Source: an uncultured Clostridium sp. (GTDB taxonomy: Bacteria > Bacillota > Clostridia > Lachnospirales > Lachnospiraceae). Taken from it: 64,000 nt of DNA. Position numbers and translations under genes: made by a program. The notes beneath the pieces are model-generated. The model was not told where the DNA came from. It saw nothing but the letters and a program-made list of their open reading frames with translations, and ran no database searches. The stretch is from assembly GCA_947644195.1 (NCBI GenBank), contig CANRZB010000006.1, forward strand, positions 1 to 64,000, given 5' to 3'. Below, piece after piece: positions 1-7,741 of this stretch; the first letter of the stretch is position 1, and every line of letters begins with the position of its first letter.

Positions 1-120
1 AATGGTTTGTTTTAGAATTTTCAGGGTTGTTTTACTATTTAATTATCAAGTTCCGTGAAAACATTCTATGTCTTCCTGACGCAAATTTCTCTTTCGACTT
101 ATTTTGCGCCAACGAATAGT

Positions 121-149
121 ATGATAACACCCAAGCATGAACTTGTCAA
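121..149 (-). promoter_or_regulatory. Sigma-A promoter reading out of the window to the left
   Basis: On the minus strand there is TTGACA (144-149), a 17-base spacer and TATCAT (121-126). It points toward position 1, so its gene lies outside the window. No reading frame of note follows between it and the left edge. It is divergent from the deacetylase gene that starts at 335. Confidence 0.5.
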
Positions 150-250
150 CAATTATTTTTGACAATTCTTAAAAATATTTGCAATGTAACTTTTACAATC
201 TCTTTTTCATGGATTCCCTTGATCAAAAAATCTATGTTCCATCTAAAGAA

Positions 251-277
251 ATAACAGGATACAAAAAGGCATACATA
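251..277 (+). promoter_or_regulatory. Upstream sigma-E-like promoter of the split deacetylase
   Basis: ATA (251-253), 16 bases, then CATACATA (270-277). This fits the known mother-cell sigma-E pattern ATA-16/18-CATACAnT apart from the last base. It lies 58 bases before the chosen ATG. A second promoter of the same form overlaps its -10 box. Confidence 0.4.
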
Positions 278-301
278 GTTCGAAACCCAGGCACATACAT
301 A
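275..301 (+). promoter_or_regulatory. Downstream sigma-E-like promoter of the split deacetylase
   Basis: ATA (275-277), 16 bases, then CATACATA (294-301). The ATA is the tail of the upstream promoter's -10 box. A start near 308 leaves a short leader to the Shine-Dalgarno AAGGGA at 322-327. Sigma-E control would place expression in the mother cell during sporulation, which suits a spore peptidoglycan deacetylase. Confidence 0.45.
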
Positions 302-334
302 TAAAATAACGAATTGTTTGTAAGGGAAATTATT

Positions 335-616
335 ATGTGTATGAAACCTACGGATCTACAGGTAGATAAAGAAGTGGCAAAAATCAGTTCCTTTATAAAA
401 ACCGGACTCTTTACCCTGGCCGTCATATTTATTGCCGGTATGGCAATTATCTTCAGCCAGAAAAAAATGACACAAACCACCGGCGCATTATCCGGTAATT
501 CCATCCATCATAAAGAACTCCCGATTTACAGCGTTGATACCAAAGAACCTAAAGTTGCCCTGTCATTTGATGCTGCCTGGGCAGCAAGCTCCTTGTTGAC
601 CACCAGTTTATCCTAA
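335..616 (+). CDS. PdaB-like polysaccharide deacetylase, 5' piece (interrupted by element 1)
   Basis: This is the first of three pieces of a sporulation-type polysaccharide (peptidoglycan) deacetylase. The ATG at 335 is preceded by AAGGGA eight bases upstream; an in-frame TTG at 314 has no such site. Residues 1-82 comprise a short cytoplasmic tail, one membrane segment (about residues 21-41), the family linker LPIYSVDT and the catalytic motif VALSFDAAW. At codon 82 (578-580) the homology stops at the element 1 repeat. Reading continues into foreign sequence for 11 residues to the stop at 614-616. As it stands the product is a membrane anchor without a catalytic domain. Joined to 6443-6705 and 10714-11052 it gives 277 residues, a normal family length. 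The family assignment is strong; the PdaB subfamily is inferred from FDAAWG and the N-terminal anchor. Confidence 0.85.
   Translation: MCMKPTDLQVDKEVAKISSFIKTGLFTLAVIFIAGMAIIFSQKKMTQTTGALSGNSIHHKELPIYSVDTKEPKVALSFDAAWAASSLLTTSLS
572..581 (+). repeat. Left attachment site of element 1
   Basis: GCTGCCTGGG, matching GCTCCCTGGG at 6434-6443 with one mismatch; the exact shared core is CCTGGG (576-581 and 6438-6443). It sits in the FDAAW codons of the deacetylase. Crossover anywhere in the core joins tgg (578-580) to ggg (6443-6445) and restores the reading FDAAWGNED. Confidence 0.8.
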
Positions 617-738
617 AACTTCAATATTGAATGTTTGTTTCTTCGGGAATCAGAACAGTAAAAGATCTAAATTTCTTATAATACTGCACCTGCCATATCC
701 GGCGCTACATCATTAATGGAAGGAAAGGGGATGGATCC

Positions 739-933
739 ATGACGGAGCAACGCCCAAAAAAAACAAAAATGGAAACTATATCACAATATTCCACTCCCTC
801 CTGGAATATTATTCGGGAATATAGCAATCTCTGCTCCCCGGAAGAAATGGTCCGCCTATTAATCCGCAAAAGGATAGAACATTCTGAACATGCCATCACT
901 GACACATCAAAGAAACAACAGGAAAGAGAATAA
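739..933 (+). CDS. Small ORF upstream of recombinase 1; candidate directionality factor
   Basis: A 64-residue, charged, soluble protein in the same direction as the recombinase that starts 61 bases after it. The ATG follows a purine-rich stretch with GGAAGGAAAGGGG at 719-731. There is no family match that I recognise. The C-terminal third is rich in Lys, Glu, His and Gln. The equivalent place in element 2 is also filled by a 66-residue ORF, and in skin-like systems small proteins steer serine recombinases toward excision. That role is inferred from position only. Confidence 0.5.
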   Translation: MTEQRPKKTKMETISQYSTPSWNIIREYSNLCSPEEMVRLLIRKRIEHSEHAITDTSKKQQERE

Positions 934-935
934 TT

Positions 936-973
936 CAAATCCCACCTGATATAATCCAAATCCCACCTGATAT
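936..973 (+). repeat. Two direct repeats before recombinase 1
   Basis: CAAATCCCACCTGATAT occurs at 936-952 and again at 957-973, a 21-base period of about two helical turns. The pair lies between the small ORF and the recombinase start. It could bind a regulator or the recombinase, or be a slippage duplication. Confidence 0.6.
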
Positions 974-994
974 TCAGAAAGGAAAGAATCCATT

Positions 995-2623
995 ATGAGA
1001 TCAAGCAGCAAAAAAGAACTCCTTCCCCCAAAATGCCACACTCCCTGGTGGGCATTATACATCCGTCTAAGTCGAGAAGATGGAGATCAAGCAGAAAGCT
1101 TCAGTGTTTCCCATCAAAAGATGAAACTGATCGCGTATGTGAAAGACATGCCGGAAATTACCAACTACGAACTCTACATAGATGATGGATGGACGGGAAC
1201 CAATTTTGAACGCCCTGACTTCCAACGGCTGGTTCAAGATATTTTGGAACAGAATATTGTGGGCATCATTGTCAAAGATCTATCCCGCCTTGGCAGAGAC
1301 AATCCCAAGGCCAGTTATTTTGTCCATGAATTCTTTCCTGCGCACAAAGTTCGGTTTATCGCCATAGATGACCATATCGACAAAAATTATTATGATCTGG
1401 ATACCGCTTCGGACATGATGATTGACGTCAAAAATATGTTTAACGGCTTTTATCCGCGGGATATCAGCAGCAAAGTACGTTCTACCTTTCGGACAAAGCA
1501 ACGGGCCGGTCAATTTATTGGCGCCTTTGCCTGTTATGGCTACCGCAAGGCACCTGACGATCATAACTCCCTGCTCATTGACGAACCTGCCGCCACAGTT
1601 GTCCGACAGATTTTCTCCATGTATCTAGCAGGGAACGGGCAGAATACGATCGCCAGGAAACTAAACGAAATGGGCATCCCCTGTCCATCGGAATATAAGA
1701 AGCAGCAAGGGCTTAACTACCAAAACAGTAAACGACTCAATCAGACATCCTATTGGACCTATTCCAGCATCCGCAACATTCTCCGCAACGAAAGTTACAC
1801 AGGTGTCATGGTACAAAACAAAACATTTCGACAAATATGTAAAAAGAAAGCAGTTGCCCTCCCCAGACAGGAATGGATCATCGTACCGGATACCCAGGAA
1901 GCAATTATAGACCCAGATACCTTTCACAAAGTTCAAAATCTTCTGGCACAAAATACCCGACAGACAAACCTGACACAAAACATGCACCCATTGGCTGGTA
2001 TAATCAAATGCGGCGATTGTGGCAGAGCCATGTGCAAGATTCGAAAACGTGGGAACACCATGTTTCGCTGCGGCAGCTATCAGCGTTATGGCAATAGCCG
2101 TTGCAGCTCCCACCTAATTGCAGAATCCGTATTGCTAAATTGTATTCAAGAGGATTGTAACTCGCTCCTGGCAACCATACCCCATCTTCGAACATTGATT
2201 AACGAAGAACTCAAACAATCCTCCCATTACTTGAAACAACAGACTGAAGAGACGGAGACATTTCGTCATGAAATTGTCCGTTTAGAACGGAAAAAAGATC
2301 TCGCCTACGAAGACTATTCTGACGGTTTGATCTCTAAAACGGATTTCCTCAAATACCGAAAACGCTATGAAACTCAGATTCATTCTCTCGAAAAACAGCT
2401 CTCCCTGCTTACGACGTCTTCTAATTACGCACCAACCCTCAACCCGGAATGGATCGGACGCCTATTGGAAACCGGACGCCTGGAACCACTGCATCGAAGC
2501 CTGATCGTAGCATTGGTAGACCAGATTACAATCTACCAGGATCATACGGTCAGAATCCGTTATCATTTTTCGAATAACCGGTCCCTCGCCGATTCTGACG
2601 AAAAAGTAGATAAAATCGGTTAA
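995..2623 (+). CDS. Large serine recombinase of element 1
   Basis: A site-specific recombinase of 542 residues. The N-terminal resolvase domain has the nucleophile Ser26 in ALYIRLSRED and the conserved VKDLSRLGRD segment. A recombinase domain follows, then a zinc ribbon at about 339-373 (CGDC, then two further Cys), a coiled-coil stretch around 410-465 and a short C-terminal tail. This is the normal order for large serine integrases. It starts at ATG 995 after AAAGGAAAG. It lies about 0.4 kb inside the left attachment site and in the same direction as the deacetylase, so it is the obvious enzyme for integration or excision at the CCTGGG core. All expected domains are present and there is no frameshift. 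Confidence 0.93.
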   Translation: MRSSSKKELLPPKCHTPWWALYIRLSREDGDQAESFSVSHQKMKLIAYVKDMPEITNYELYIDDGWTGTNFERPDFQRLVQDILEQNIVGIIVKDLSRLGRDNPKASYFVHEFFPAHKVRFIAIDDHIDKNYYDLDTASDMMIDVKNMFNGFYPRDISSKVRSTFRTKQRAGQFIGAFACYGYRKAPDDHNSLLIDEPAATVVRQIFSMYLAGNGQNTIARKLNEMGIPCPSEYKKQQGLNYQNSKRLNQTSYWTYSSIRNILRNESYTGVMVQNKTFRQICKKKAVALPRQEWIIVPDTQEAIIDPDTFHKVQNLLAQNTRQTNLTQNMHPLAGIIKCGDCGRAMCKIRKRGNTMFRCGSYQRYGNSRCSSHLIAESVLLNCIQEDCNSLLATIPHLRTLINEELKQSSHYLKQQTEETETFRHEIVRLERKKDLAYEDYSDGLISKTDFLKYRKRYETQIHSLEKQLSLLTTSSNYAPTLNPEWIGRLLETGRLEPLHRSLIVALVDQITIYQDHTVRIRYHFSNNRSLADSDEKVDKIG

Positions 2624-2698
2624 TCCCCTTGCTAGACCACAGCAAATAACCTGTTCAAACTATGTTTCCCTTCCCTATATTGTTTCCATGGTTTCCGC

Positions 2699-4099
2699 CT
2701 AATCCTGGGAAGTACTATATTCCTGGATGAATGGATAATAATTCTGATAATTTTCCGTCAGCTTCCTCTCCACCTTGTGCTTCAAGTAGTCTCCCATAGA
2801 TCTGCTTACCCCCGTGGATCTCATTTTTAAGTATTTCTCCCATTTCTCCCGCTCCCGGCCAATCCTGCGCAACCGATCCAACTGCTCCTGTGGCGATATT
2901 GCAGAAAACGCCTGCACTGGCGGAGTAAACTCACGGTTCTGAATAACTTGGTCGAATGGGCTGCACTCCGGTCCATTGCCCTTTGCATCATAAATAGTCG
3001 TCAAATCGTTTTCCCGCAGAAAATCCAGATAATGCATAAACTTATCCTCATGGTTTTTCTGAATTGCTCCAAAATCAGCCTTCTCATACAAATCAAAAAT
3101 CCGGGTATCGGTTTTCAAATCTTTCATCAGCACATGCGGTATGTGATGATAGTCTACCAACTCTTTGATCCGTTCATCCGATACTACAATGAAACACGGG
3201 GTGCCGGCCAGAATGGAAGCGATATTGCCATGAATTCGGCTTCCATAGGAAAAATCTTTATTTCTGAGGTATTCCAACCAGGATGGAAAATTTGTAAAAC
3301 TAATTCCCTTACCAGATTGATAGAGAGGATTCGTAAAATCAACAGGAAAATGGGCAGGAATTTTTTTGACAAATCCTTCCGGATAATCCGACCCCATATA
3401 CATCTGCCGAATTTCCTCAATGACCTGTGCAACATAATGAAACTTCGGAAGCTCCTGACTGCTTCGATACATAAAATCATGAAATTTCTGTGGCAGCTGA
3501 ATCTTAGAATTCATACTGACATCTGACTCCGGCGTCAGATCCTTTACTTTCATTGCAGGAAGCTCTTTTCCCCACATATACATGGAGGGGCAGCCGATCA
3601 CTGTAAAATCCTTCTCTGCATGGAATCCCAAATTGGTTAAATATTCTGCCGTAATCTCCCCGCGAAGCCCGACGATGGAAGACCGGTCCAAAATCGCTTT
3701 CATAAAACGAATTACCGCTTCATCCAATTCCGACTGTTCGGATGCTTTTCTTTTCTTTGCCTGAATACCAACTCCAACGACGATACAGGGAATCCTTAAT
3801 TGGCTAACCAGTTCCGTTATAGAATTCAATTCCCTCAAAAATGAATAGCGGAATGCATTGGCAAACGGCAATACCAGACAGTCATAGGTCTCATTGATCC
3901 ACTTGATATGCTCACTGGAATATTTTCTTACTGTATTTACCGTGTCAAAAACCGTGTCCTCACAGAAAAGCGCTCTACAGACACTGGCAGGAAACAACAT
4001 GTTTCCAATATTATTGCCGATCTGGTTTCTCATAATTACCTCTGTCTGATCATGGTTTTTGAGTGGCGACATCCCCGCGCGCAATAATATTTTTTTCAT
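2699..4099 (-). CDS. Polysaccharide pyruvyl transferase family protein
   Basis: A 466-residue protein resembling the polysaccharide pyruvyl transferase family, which adds ketal pyruvate to cell-surface sugars. The N-terminal half has a Rossmann-like pattern (VVGVGIQA near 110, IVGLRGEITAEYL near 140, IGCPSMYM near 165). The C-terminal half has GSRIHGNIASILAGTPC and a following acidic segment, the family's signature for the second nucleotide-binding half. The C-terminal 90 residues are charged and less conserved. ATG 4099 follows GGAAGGAG. It is downstream of the hydrolase gene in a probable two-gene operon, oriented against the recombinase. As element cargo it may modify the envelope or spore surface; that is a guess. 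Confidence 0.75.
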   Translation of the reverse strand: MKKILLRAGMSPLKNHDQTEVIMRNQIGNNIGNMLFPASVCRALFCEDTVFDTVNTVRKYSSEHIKWINETYDCLVLPFANAFRYSFLRELNSITELVSQLRIPCIVVGVGIQAKKRKASEQSELDEAVIRFMKAILDRSSIVGLRGEITAEYLTNLGFHAEKDFTVIGCPSMYMWGKELPAMKVKDLTPESDVSMNSKIQLPQKFHDFMYRSSQELPKFHYVAQVIEEIRQMYMGSDYPEGFVKKIPAHFPVDFTNPLYQSGKGISFTNFPSWLEYLRNKDFSYGSRIHGNIASILAGTPCFIVVSDERIKELVDYHHIPHVLMKDLKTDTRIFDLYEKADFGAIQKNHEDKFMHYLDFLRENDLTTIYDAKGNGPECSPFDQVIQNREFTPPVQAFSAISPQEQLDRLRRIGREREKWEKYLKMRSTGVSRSMGDYLKHKVERKLTENYQNYYPFIQEYSTSQD

Positions 4100-4182
4100 G
4101 CTAATCTCCTTCCTGTGTCGGGATCATTTGTTTCCATCCAGTTTCTCTTATTACCACTTAGAATACCTGAGTCGGATCCTCT

Positions 4183-5076
4183 TTACTCTAAAAATTCCAA
4201 TATATCTGTAAATACCTGTTCATTATTCTGTTCATTCAGGATTTCATGACGCATACCGGGATAACTGATTTCGGTAATATGTGTAAACCCTGCTCTCCGC
4301 AATATCATCAGACTTTCCACACTTCCCTGGTCTCCGCCAGTGCAGGGATCATCCGCTCCACGAAGCGCTAAAATCGGAAGATCAGACTGGACATTCCGAT
4401 ATTTTTTTATTTTCGTCATTCTCTGTACCAACCGAAACAAATCCTGAAATCCTGCAATGCGAAATCCATGGCCACAATAAGGATCTTCTTGAAACGACCG
4501 AATGTTATCTTCATTCGCACTAATCCAGTCCAATTCTGTTTTGTGATCCGGAATTTTTCGGTTAAAGGTTCCCACTGCCAGTTTCTGTACCCATTTGGAG
4601 TAGTAATCCCCTCCTTTGCACCGTTTGATGATTTCTGCCAGTAGGATTCCCAAGCCAGCAGCGGAATTGACGCAGGGATACCCGGATAAGATTACCTTTT
4701 GATAAGTCATAGACTGACTTTGCAGCAGATTCCTGGCAATAATAGTCCCCATGGAATGGGCAAATAGAATGACCTGCTCTGTTTGAAATCGGTGTTTGAT
4801 ATAAGAAGTAATTCTCATCTGATCCCCTAGCAGATGAGACCATCCCTGTTTTTCCCCAAAATATCCCAATACTGGCGCCGTTTTCCCATGCCCTCGCATA
4901 TCGGATGAAATTACCGTATATCCAGCCGCATTAAGGCGTTTTGCCAACGGTTCGTAACGCTCCTGGTGTTCCTCCATTCCATGGATAATCTGTACCATAC
5001 CTTTTGGATGCTCTATTGCAAAAATGTGCAGGCACAACCGATAACCATCCCGCGCCCTTATGATCACTGTCTCCAT
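4183..5076 (-). CDS. Alpha/beta hydrolase, lysophospholipase-like
   Basis: A 297-residue serine hydrolase of the monoacylglycerol lipase/PldB group. Visible motifs are IHGMEEH (oxyanion region), SSDMRGHGKT, the nucleophile elbow FAHSMGT (Ser about 107), the acidic residue in LRGADDPCTGG and the histidine in PGMRHEILNE. There is no signal peptide or membrane segment, so a cytoplasmic enzyme is expected. It is followed after 83 bases by the pyruvyl transferase-like gene on the same strand. The substrate is unknown; esters of glycerol or lysolipids are usual for the family. Confidence 0.85.
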   Translation of the reverse strand: METVIIRARDGYRLCLHIFAIEHPKGMVQIIHGMEEHQERYEPLAKRLNAAGYTVISSDMRGHGKTAPVLGYFGEKQGWSHLLGDQMRITSYIKHRFQTEQVILFAHSMGTIIARNLLQSQSMTYQKVILSGYPCVNSAAGLGILLAEIIKRCKGGDYYSKWVQKLAVGTFNRKIPDHKTELDWISANEDNIRSFQEDPYCGHGFRIAGFQDLFRLVQRMTKIKKYRNVQSDLPILALRGADDPCTGGDQGSVESLMILRRAGFTHITEISYPGMRHEILNEQNNEQVFTDILEFLE

Positions 5077-5302
5077 TTAGCTGCTCCTTTTCTCTCTACT
5101 GTTATACTTTCCATATCTTAGCATACCTTCCCATTTTTTACCATATCCTGATAAAATGTTTTTCTTTTCCATCTGCTCTTCTCTACAGATACAAGTTAAA
5201 AAAGCCAGAAAATTGAAAAAAACGATTGGGGAAATAGTCGCTTTTCCTCTCTATATGATGTATAATTTAGTTAAAAATAATACAACCAAAGAGGATTCGG
5301 AT

Positions 5303-6391
5303 ATGAAAAAAATACTGGTGGTGGATGATGCGGAGATCAACCGTGAACTATTACGCACAATATTGGAACAGGAATACGCCCTGGAAACTGCTGAAAATGG
5401 AAAACAGGCAATGAGGAAGCTTAAGGAAGCAGAACAAGACTGGGCTGCTGTTCTGTTAGACTTGCAAATGCCCGAAATGGATGGATTTGCAGTAATCGCA
5501 TCCATGGAACAGCAAGGCTATCTGGACAGAATTCCCGTATTAATTATCAGCAGTGAACAGGCTGCGGAGATTGAAAGCCAATGTTTTGAATTGGGAGTTT
5601 CTGACTTTATCCATAAACCCTTCGACAGCTCCATTGTGCGAAACCGTATCCGAAACACCATCGACCTGTTTGAACGCAAAAATACGCTCCGTAGAAAAGT
5701 GGAAGAACAGGAAGAAGCCTTAAAACAAAGAGATCGAATTATTCAGATTCAGGCAGGAAAACTAAAAGAAGTGGAAGAATTTAATCGACTAATGATGGAA
5801 TACCGTTTTGCCATGATGGAGGTAGAGACCAGACTGAAAGTATTAAATGAAGAATTTTCCCATAAATACAATAGAAATCCATTTGAGTCGATCAAGAGCA
5901 GATTAAAATCACCGGAAAGCATCTATGAAAAGCTGGAACGAAAAGGATATCCGGTCTCCATTGAAAATATCCGGGAACATCTGGCAGATGTAGCAGGTCT
6001 GCGCGTCATCTGCTCCTTCCCGGATGATATTTACCGTCTGGCAAATCTATTTACCAGACAGGGCGATATCCTGCTGCTCCGAAAAAAAGACTATATCCAA
6101 AACCCCAAGTCTACGGGTTACCGCAGTCTTCACCTAATTCTAAGCGTGCCGATTTTTCTATCGAGTGAAATCAAATATGTGAAAACAGAGATCCAGTTTC
6201 GCACCATTGCCATGGATTTCTGGGCAAGCCTGGAGCACAAGATGAAATATAAGAAAGACGTCCACAATGCAGAGGAAATTGTTGCACAGCTAAAAAACTG
6301 TGCCGATACCATTGAACTACTGGATCATCAAATGCAGGATATACGGGATAAAATAGATGTCAAAAAGCAATCTCTGACGGATGCGGGTTAA
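5303..6391 (+). CDS. Response regulator fused to a RelA/SpoT-type (p)ppGpp synthetase
   Basis: A 362-residue two-domain protein. Residues 1-125 form a CheY-like receiver with the acidic pair at 8-9, phospho-acceptor Asp53 in LLDLQMPEMDGF and the conserved Lys in IHKPF. A coiled coil spans about 127-180. The rest is a small alarmone synthetase domain: SRLKSPESIYEKL, HLADVAGLRVICSF, KDYIQNPKSTGYRSLH and the glutamate strand EIQFRTIAMDFWASLEH. These synthetase motifs look intact and there is no HD hydrolase domain. The ATG at 5303 follows GAGGA; an upstream in-frame start at 5156 has none. No histidine kinase is nearby. The fusion implies phosphorylation-controlled (p)ppGpp production. It is the last gene of element 1, ending 46 bases before the right core. 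Confidence 0.9.
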   Translation: MKKILVVDDAEINRELLRTILEQEYALETAENGKQAMRKLKEAEQDWAAVLLDLQMPEMDGFAVIASMEQQGYLDRIPVLIISSEQAAEIESQCFELGVSDFIHKPFDSSIVRNRIRNTIDLFERKNTLRRKVEEQEEALKQRDRIIQIQAGKLKEVEEFNRLMMEYRFAMMEVETRLKVLNEEFSHKYNRNPFESIKSRLKSPESIYEKLERKGYPVSIENIREHLADVAGLRVICSFPDDIYRLANLFTRQGDILLLRKKDYIQNPKSTGYRSLHLILSVPIFLSSEIKYVKTEIQFRTIAMDFWASLEHKMKYKKDVHNAEEIVAQLKNCADTIELLDHQMQDIRDKIDVKKQSLTDAG

Positions 6392-6433
6392 ACACCAGAC
6401 GGAATTCTCATTCCTTCTTCCAATAACCGCCTC

Positions 6434-6443
6434 GCTCCCTGGG
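6434..6443 (+). repeat. Right attachment site of element 1
   Basis: GCTCCCTGGG, the partner of 572-581. Immediately after it the deacetylase homology resumes in frame with GGG AAT GAA GAT. The exact core is CCTGGG at 6438-6443. Confidence 0.8.
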
Positions 6444-6724
6444 GGAATGAAGATACCCCCCGCCTACTGGAAACCTTGGAAAAAAATGACGTCAAAGCTA
6501 CCTTTTTCATGACAGGAGGATGGATCAACAGCTATCCTGACGACGTCAAAGCAATCGCTGCAGCAGGCCATGAACTGGGCAACCACAGCGAAAATCACAA
6601 AGAAATGTCCAAAATATCCGCCGAGGAATGTAAAACAGAAATCATGACCCCCCACGAAACGGTCAAAGACCTGACTGGCATTGAAATGAAGGTATTCCGT
6701 CCACCAAACACGGAAAGATTATGA
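6443..6724 (+). CDS. PdaB-like polysaccharide deacetylase, middle piece
   Basis: The second piece of the split deacetylase. It has no start codon or ribosome site at its true beginning, because it is an internal exon-like part. From 6443 it reads GNEDTPRLLETLEKNDVKA, then TFFMTGGW and GHELGNHSENH, whose two histidines are the metal ligands of the family's second motif. It ends with VFRPP at 6692-6706. Beyond the GTATTCCGTCCACC repeat the frame runs into element 2 and stops at 6722-6724. The genuine part is about 87 codons. It is meaningful only if both flanking elements are removed. Confidence 0.85.
   Translation, partial: GNEDTPRLLETLEKNDVKATFFMTGGWINSYPDDVKAIAAAGHELGNHSENHKEMSKISAEECKTEIMTPHETVKDLTGIEMKVFRPPNTERL
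6692..6705 (+). repeat. Left attachment site of element 2
   Basis: GTATTCCGTCCACC, identical over 14 bases to 10714-10727. It encodes VFRP and the first two bases of the next Pro codon, the conserved RPPYG motif of the deacetylase. Crossover joins it to TTACGGTGACTAT and restores VFRPPYGDY. Confidence 0.85.
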
Positions 6725-6758
6725 TTTCTTACCGCCGCCAATTATTTCATTCCTAATC

Positions 6759-6811
6759 AAACAGAAAAACCATTCCGGTATCAATTCCCTACCGAAATGG
6801 TTTTTCTGTTT
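6759..6811 (-). terminator. Terminator of the chemoreceptor-like gene
   Basis: A 22-base stem (6759-6780 with 6790-6811, one mismatch) around a nine-base loop. It is bounded by runs of A and T, so it could stop transcription in both directions. Its right arm overlaps the stop codon of the minus-strand gene. It may also limit readthrough from the deacetylase into element 2. Confidence 0.8.
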
Positions 6812-7727
6812 ATGCGTCGTATTCTTTGATCATTGGTGGGATCTGGGACAACATATTATCCACATCCTCAAACATTACACTTTTCGTAGTTCCCAACTTG
6901 CTGGCACGATTAATATGATCCATTACTTCCTGATATTGCTCCTTTGTCCTGTCAAAAAAAGAATTAACAGTCTGCAAAGCCATCCGGGAGTCATTGATCA
7001 CATCGGAAATCTCCGACTGTACCGTCGTTGCCCCCTCAGCTGCTTCCGTAATCTGGTCAAACATTTCATAGGTATCATTCACTTTATCAATACTTTCTCC
7101 CAATGCCTGTTGGGAGGTGTCGATATCCTTATGTAATTTATCCGTATCCTGCTCTACCTCGGCAATACTGGCTTCCACGGCTGCCACAAGATTTTTGACC
7201 TCATCTGCCAGATTCTTTACTTCTCCGGCAACCACGGCAAACCCTCTGCCCTGCTCTCCCGCCTTGGCTGCTTCAATGGAAGCGTTCAGTGCAAGTATAT
7301 TCGTTTGCTCTGCAATGGAAGTAATCTTATTGGTACATTTTTTTATCTCCTGCACCGCCGTCTGAAAATCATCAAACGTATGCTTCATCTCGCCAAAATG
7401 GGATTCCACCTGCAAGGAACTGTTCTTTAATCCCTCTACCTCGCCCTGTGCCTGGGTCACAGATTGGGCGATATTACTTTTTACCGCCTCAAACTGACTG
7501 GAAACCTGATTGATGCTTGAAAAGGTCTCTTCAAAGTTTTGTAGAGTTTGCTGAAAATCTTCAGATTCATGTAACACTTTCTTAAAAGAATGATTCACTT
7601 CACCAAGCTGGTTTAAGGAATCTACCTCCTTTTGTACCAGCTCCCTTTGATAGTCTTTTAAGTTATCCATCACATGCAATATGGGATATGTATCCATCGT
7701 ATGCTTCTCTTTGCTCTTGAACCGCAT
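6810..7727 (-). CDS. Soluble methyl-accepting chemotaxis-type signalling protein
   Basis: A 305-residue protein that is almost entirely a coiled-coil signalling domain. The hairpin tip is [20 protein letters not shown] followed by [20 protein letters not shown] (about 140-180), the CheA/CheW contact region of chemoreceptors. There is no membrane segment and no periplasmic or PAS/Cache sensor domain. ATG 7727 follows AAGGAGGGAG. The FIST gene lies directly upstream, with its stop 15 bases before this start, so the pair probably forms a sensor and transducer. No cheA, cheW or cheY is in the window, so the partner kinase would be elsewhere. Confidence 0.88.
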   Translation of the reverse strand: MRFKSKEKHTMDTYPILHVMDNLKDYQRELVQKEVDSLNQLGEVNHSFKKVLHESEDFQQTLQNFEETFSSINQVSSQFEAVKSNIAQSVTQAQGEVEGLKNSSLQVESHFGEMKHTFDDFQTAVQEIKKCTNKITSIAEQTNILALNASIEAAKAGEQGRGFAVVAGEVKNLADEVKNLVAAVEASIAEVEQDTDKLHKDIDTSQQALGESIDKVNDTYEMFDQITEAAEGATTVQSEISDVINDSRMALQTVNSFFDRTKEQYQEVMDHINRASKLGTTKSVMFEDVDNMLSQIPPMIKEYDA

Positions 7728-7741
7728 TTCCTTCTCCCTCC

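Larger units (their letters stand above)
576..6443 (+). mobile_element. Element 1: intervening element in the deacetylase, with serine recombinase
   Basis: A 5,862-bp insertion (core to core) between the first and second pieces of the deacetylase. It carries a small ORF (739-933), a large serine recombinase (995-2623), a polysaccharide pyruvyl transferase-like gene, an alpha/beta hydrolase and a response-regulator/alarmone-synthetase fusion. There are no phage structural, replication or conjugation genes. Its length is a multiple of three, but the stop at 614 ends translation, so excision is needed for a full product. The boundaries are deduced from the precise restoration of the host frame. 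The layout resembles skin-type elements excised in the mother cell; excision itself is not shown by the sequence. Confidence 0.8.

Noticed and set aside
314-334. TTG at 314 as the start of the deacetylase
   Set aside because: It has no ribosome site, while ATG 335 has AAGGGA at good spacing and gives a normal membrane-anchored N-terminus.
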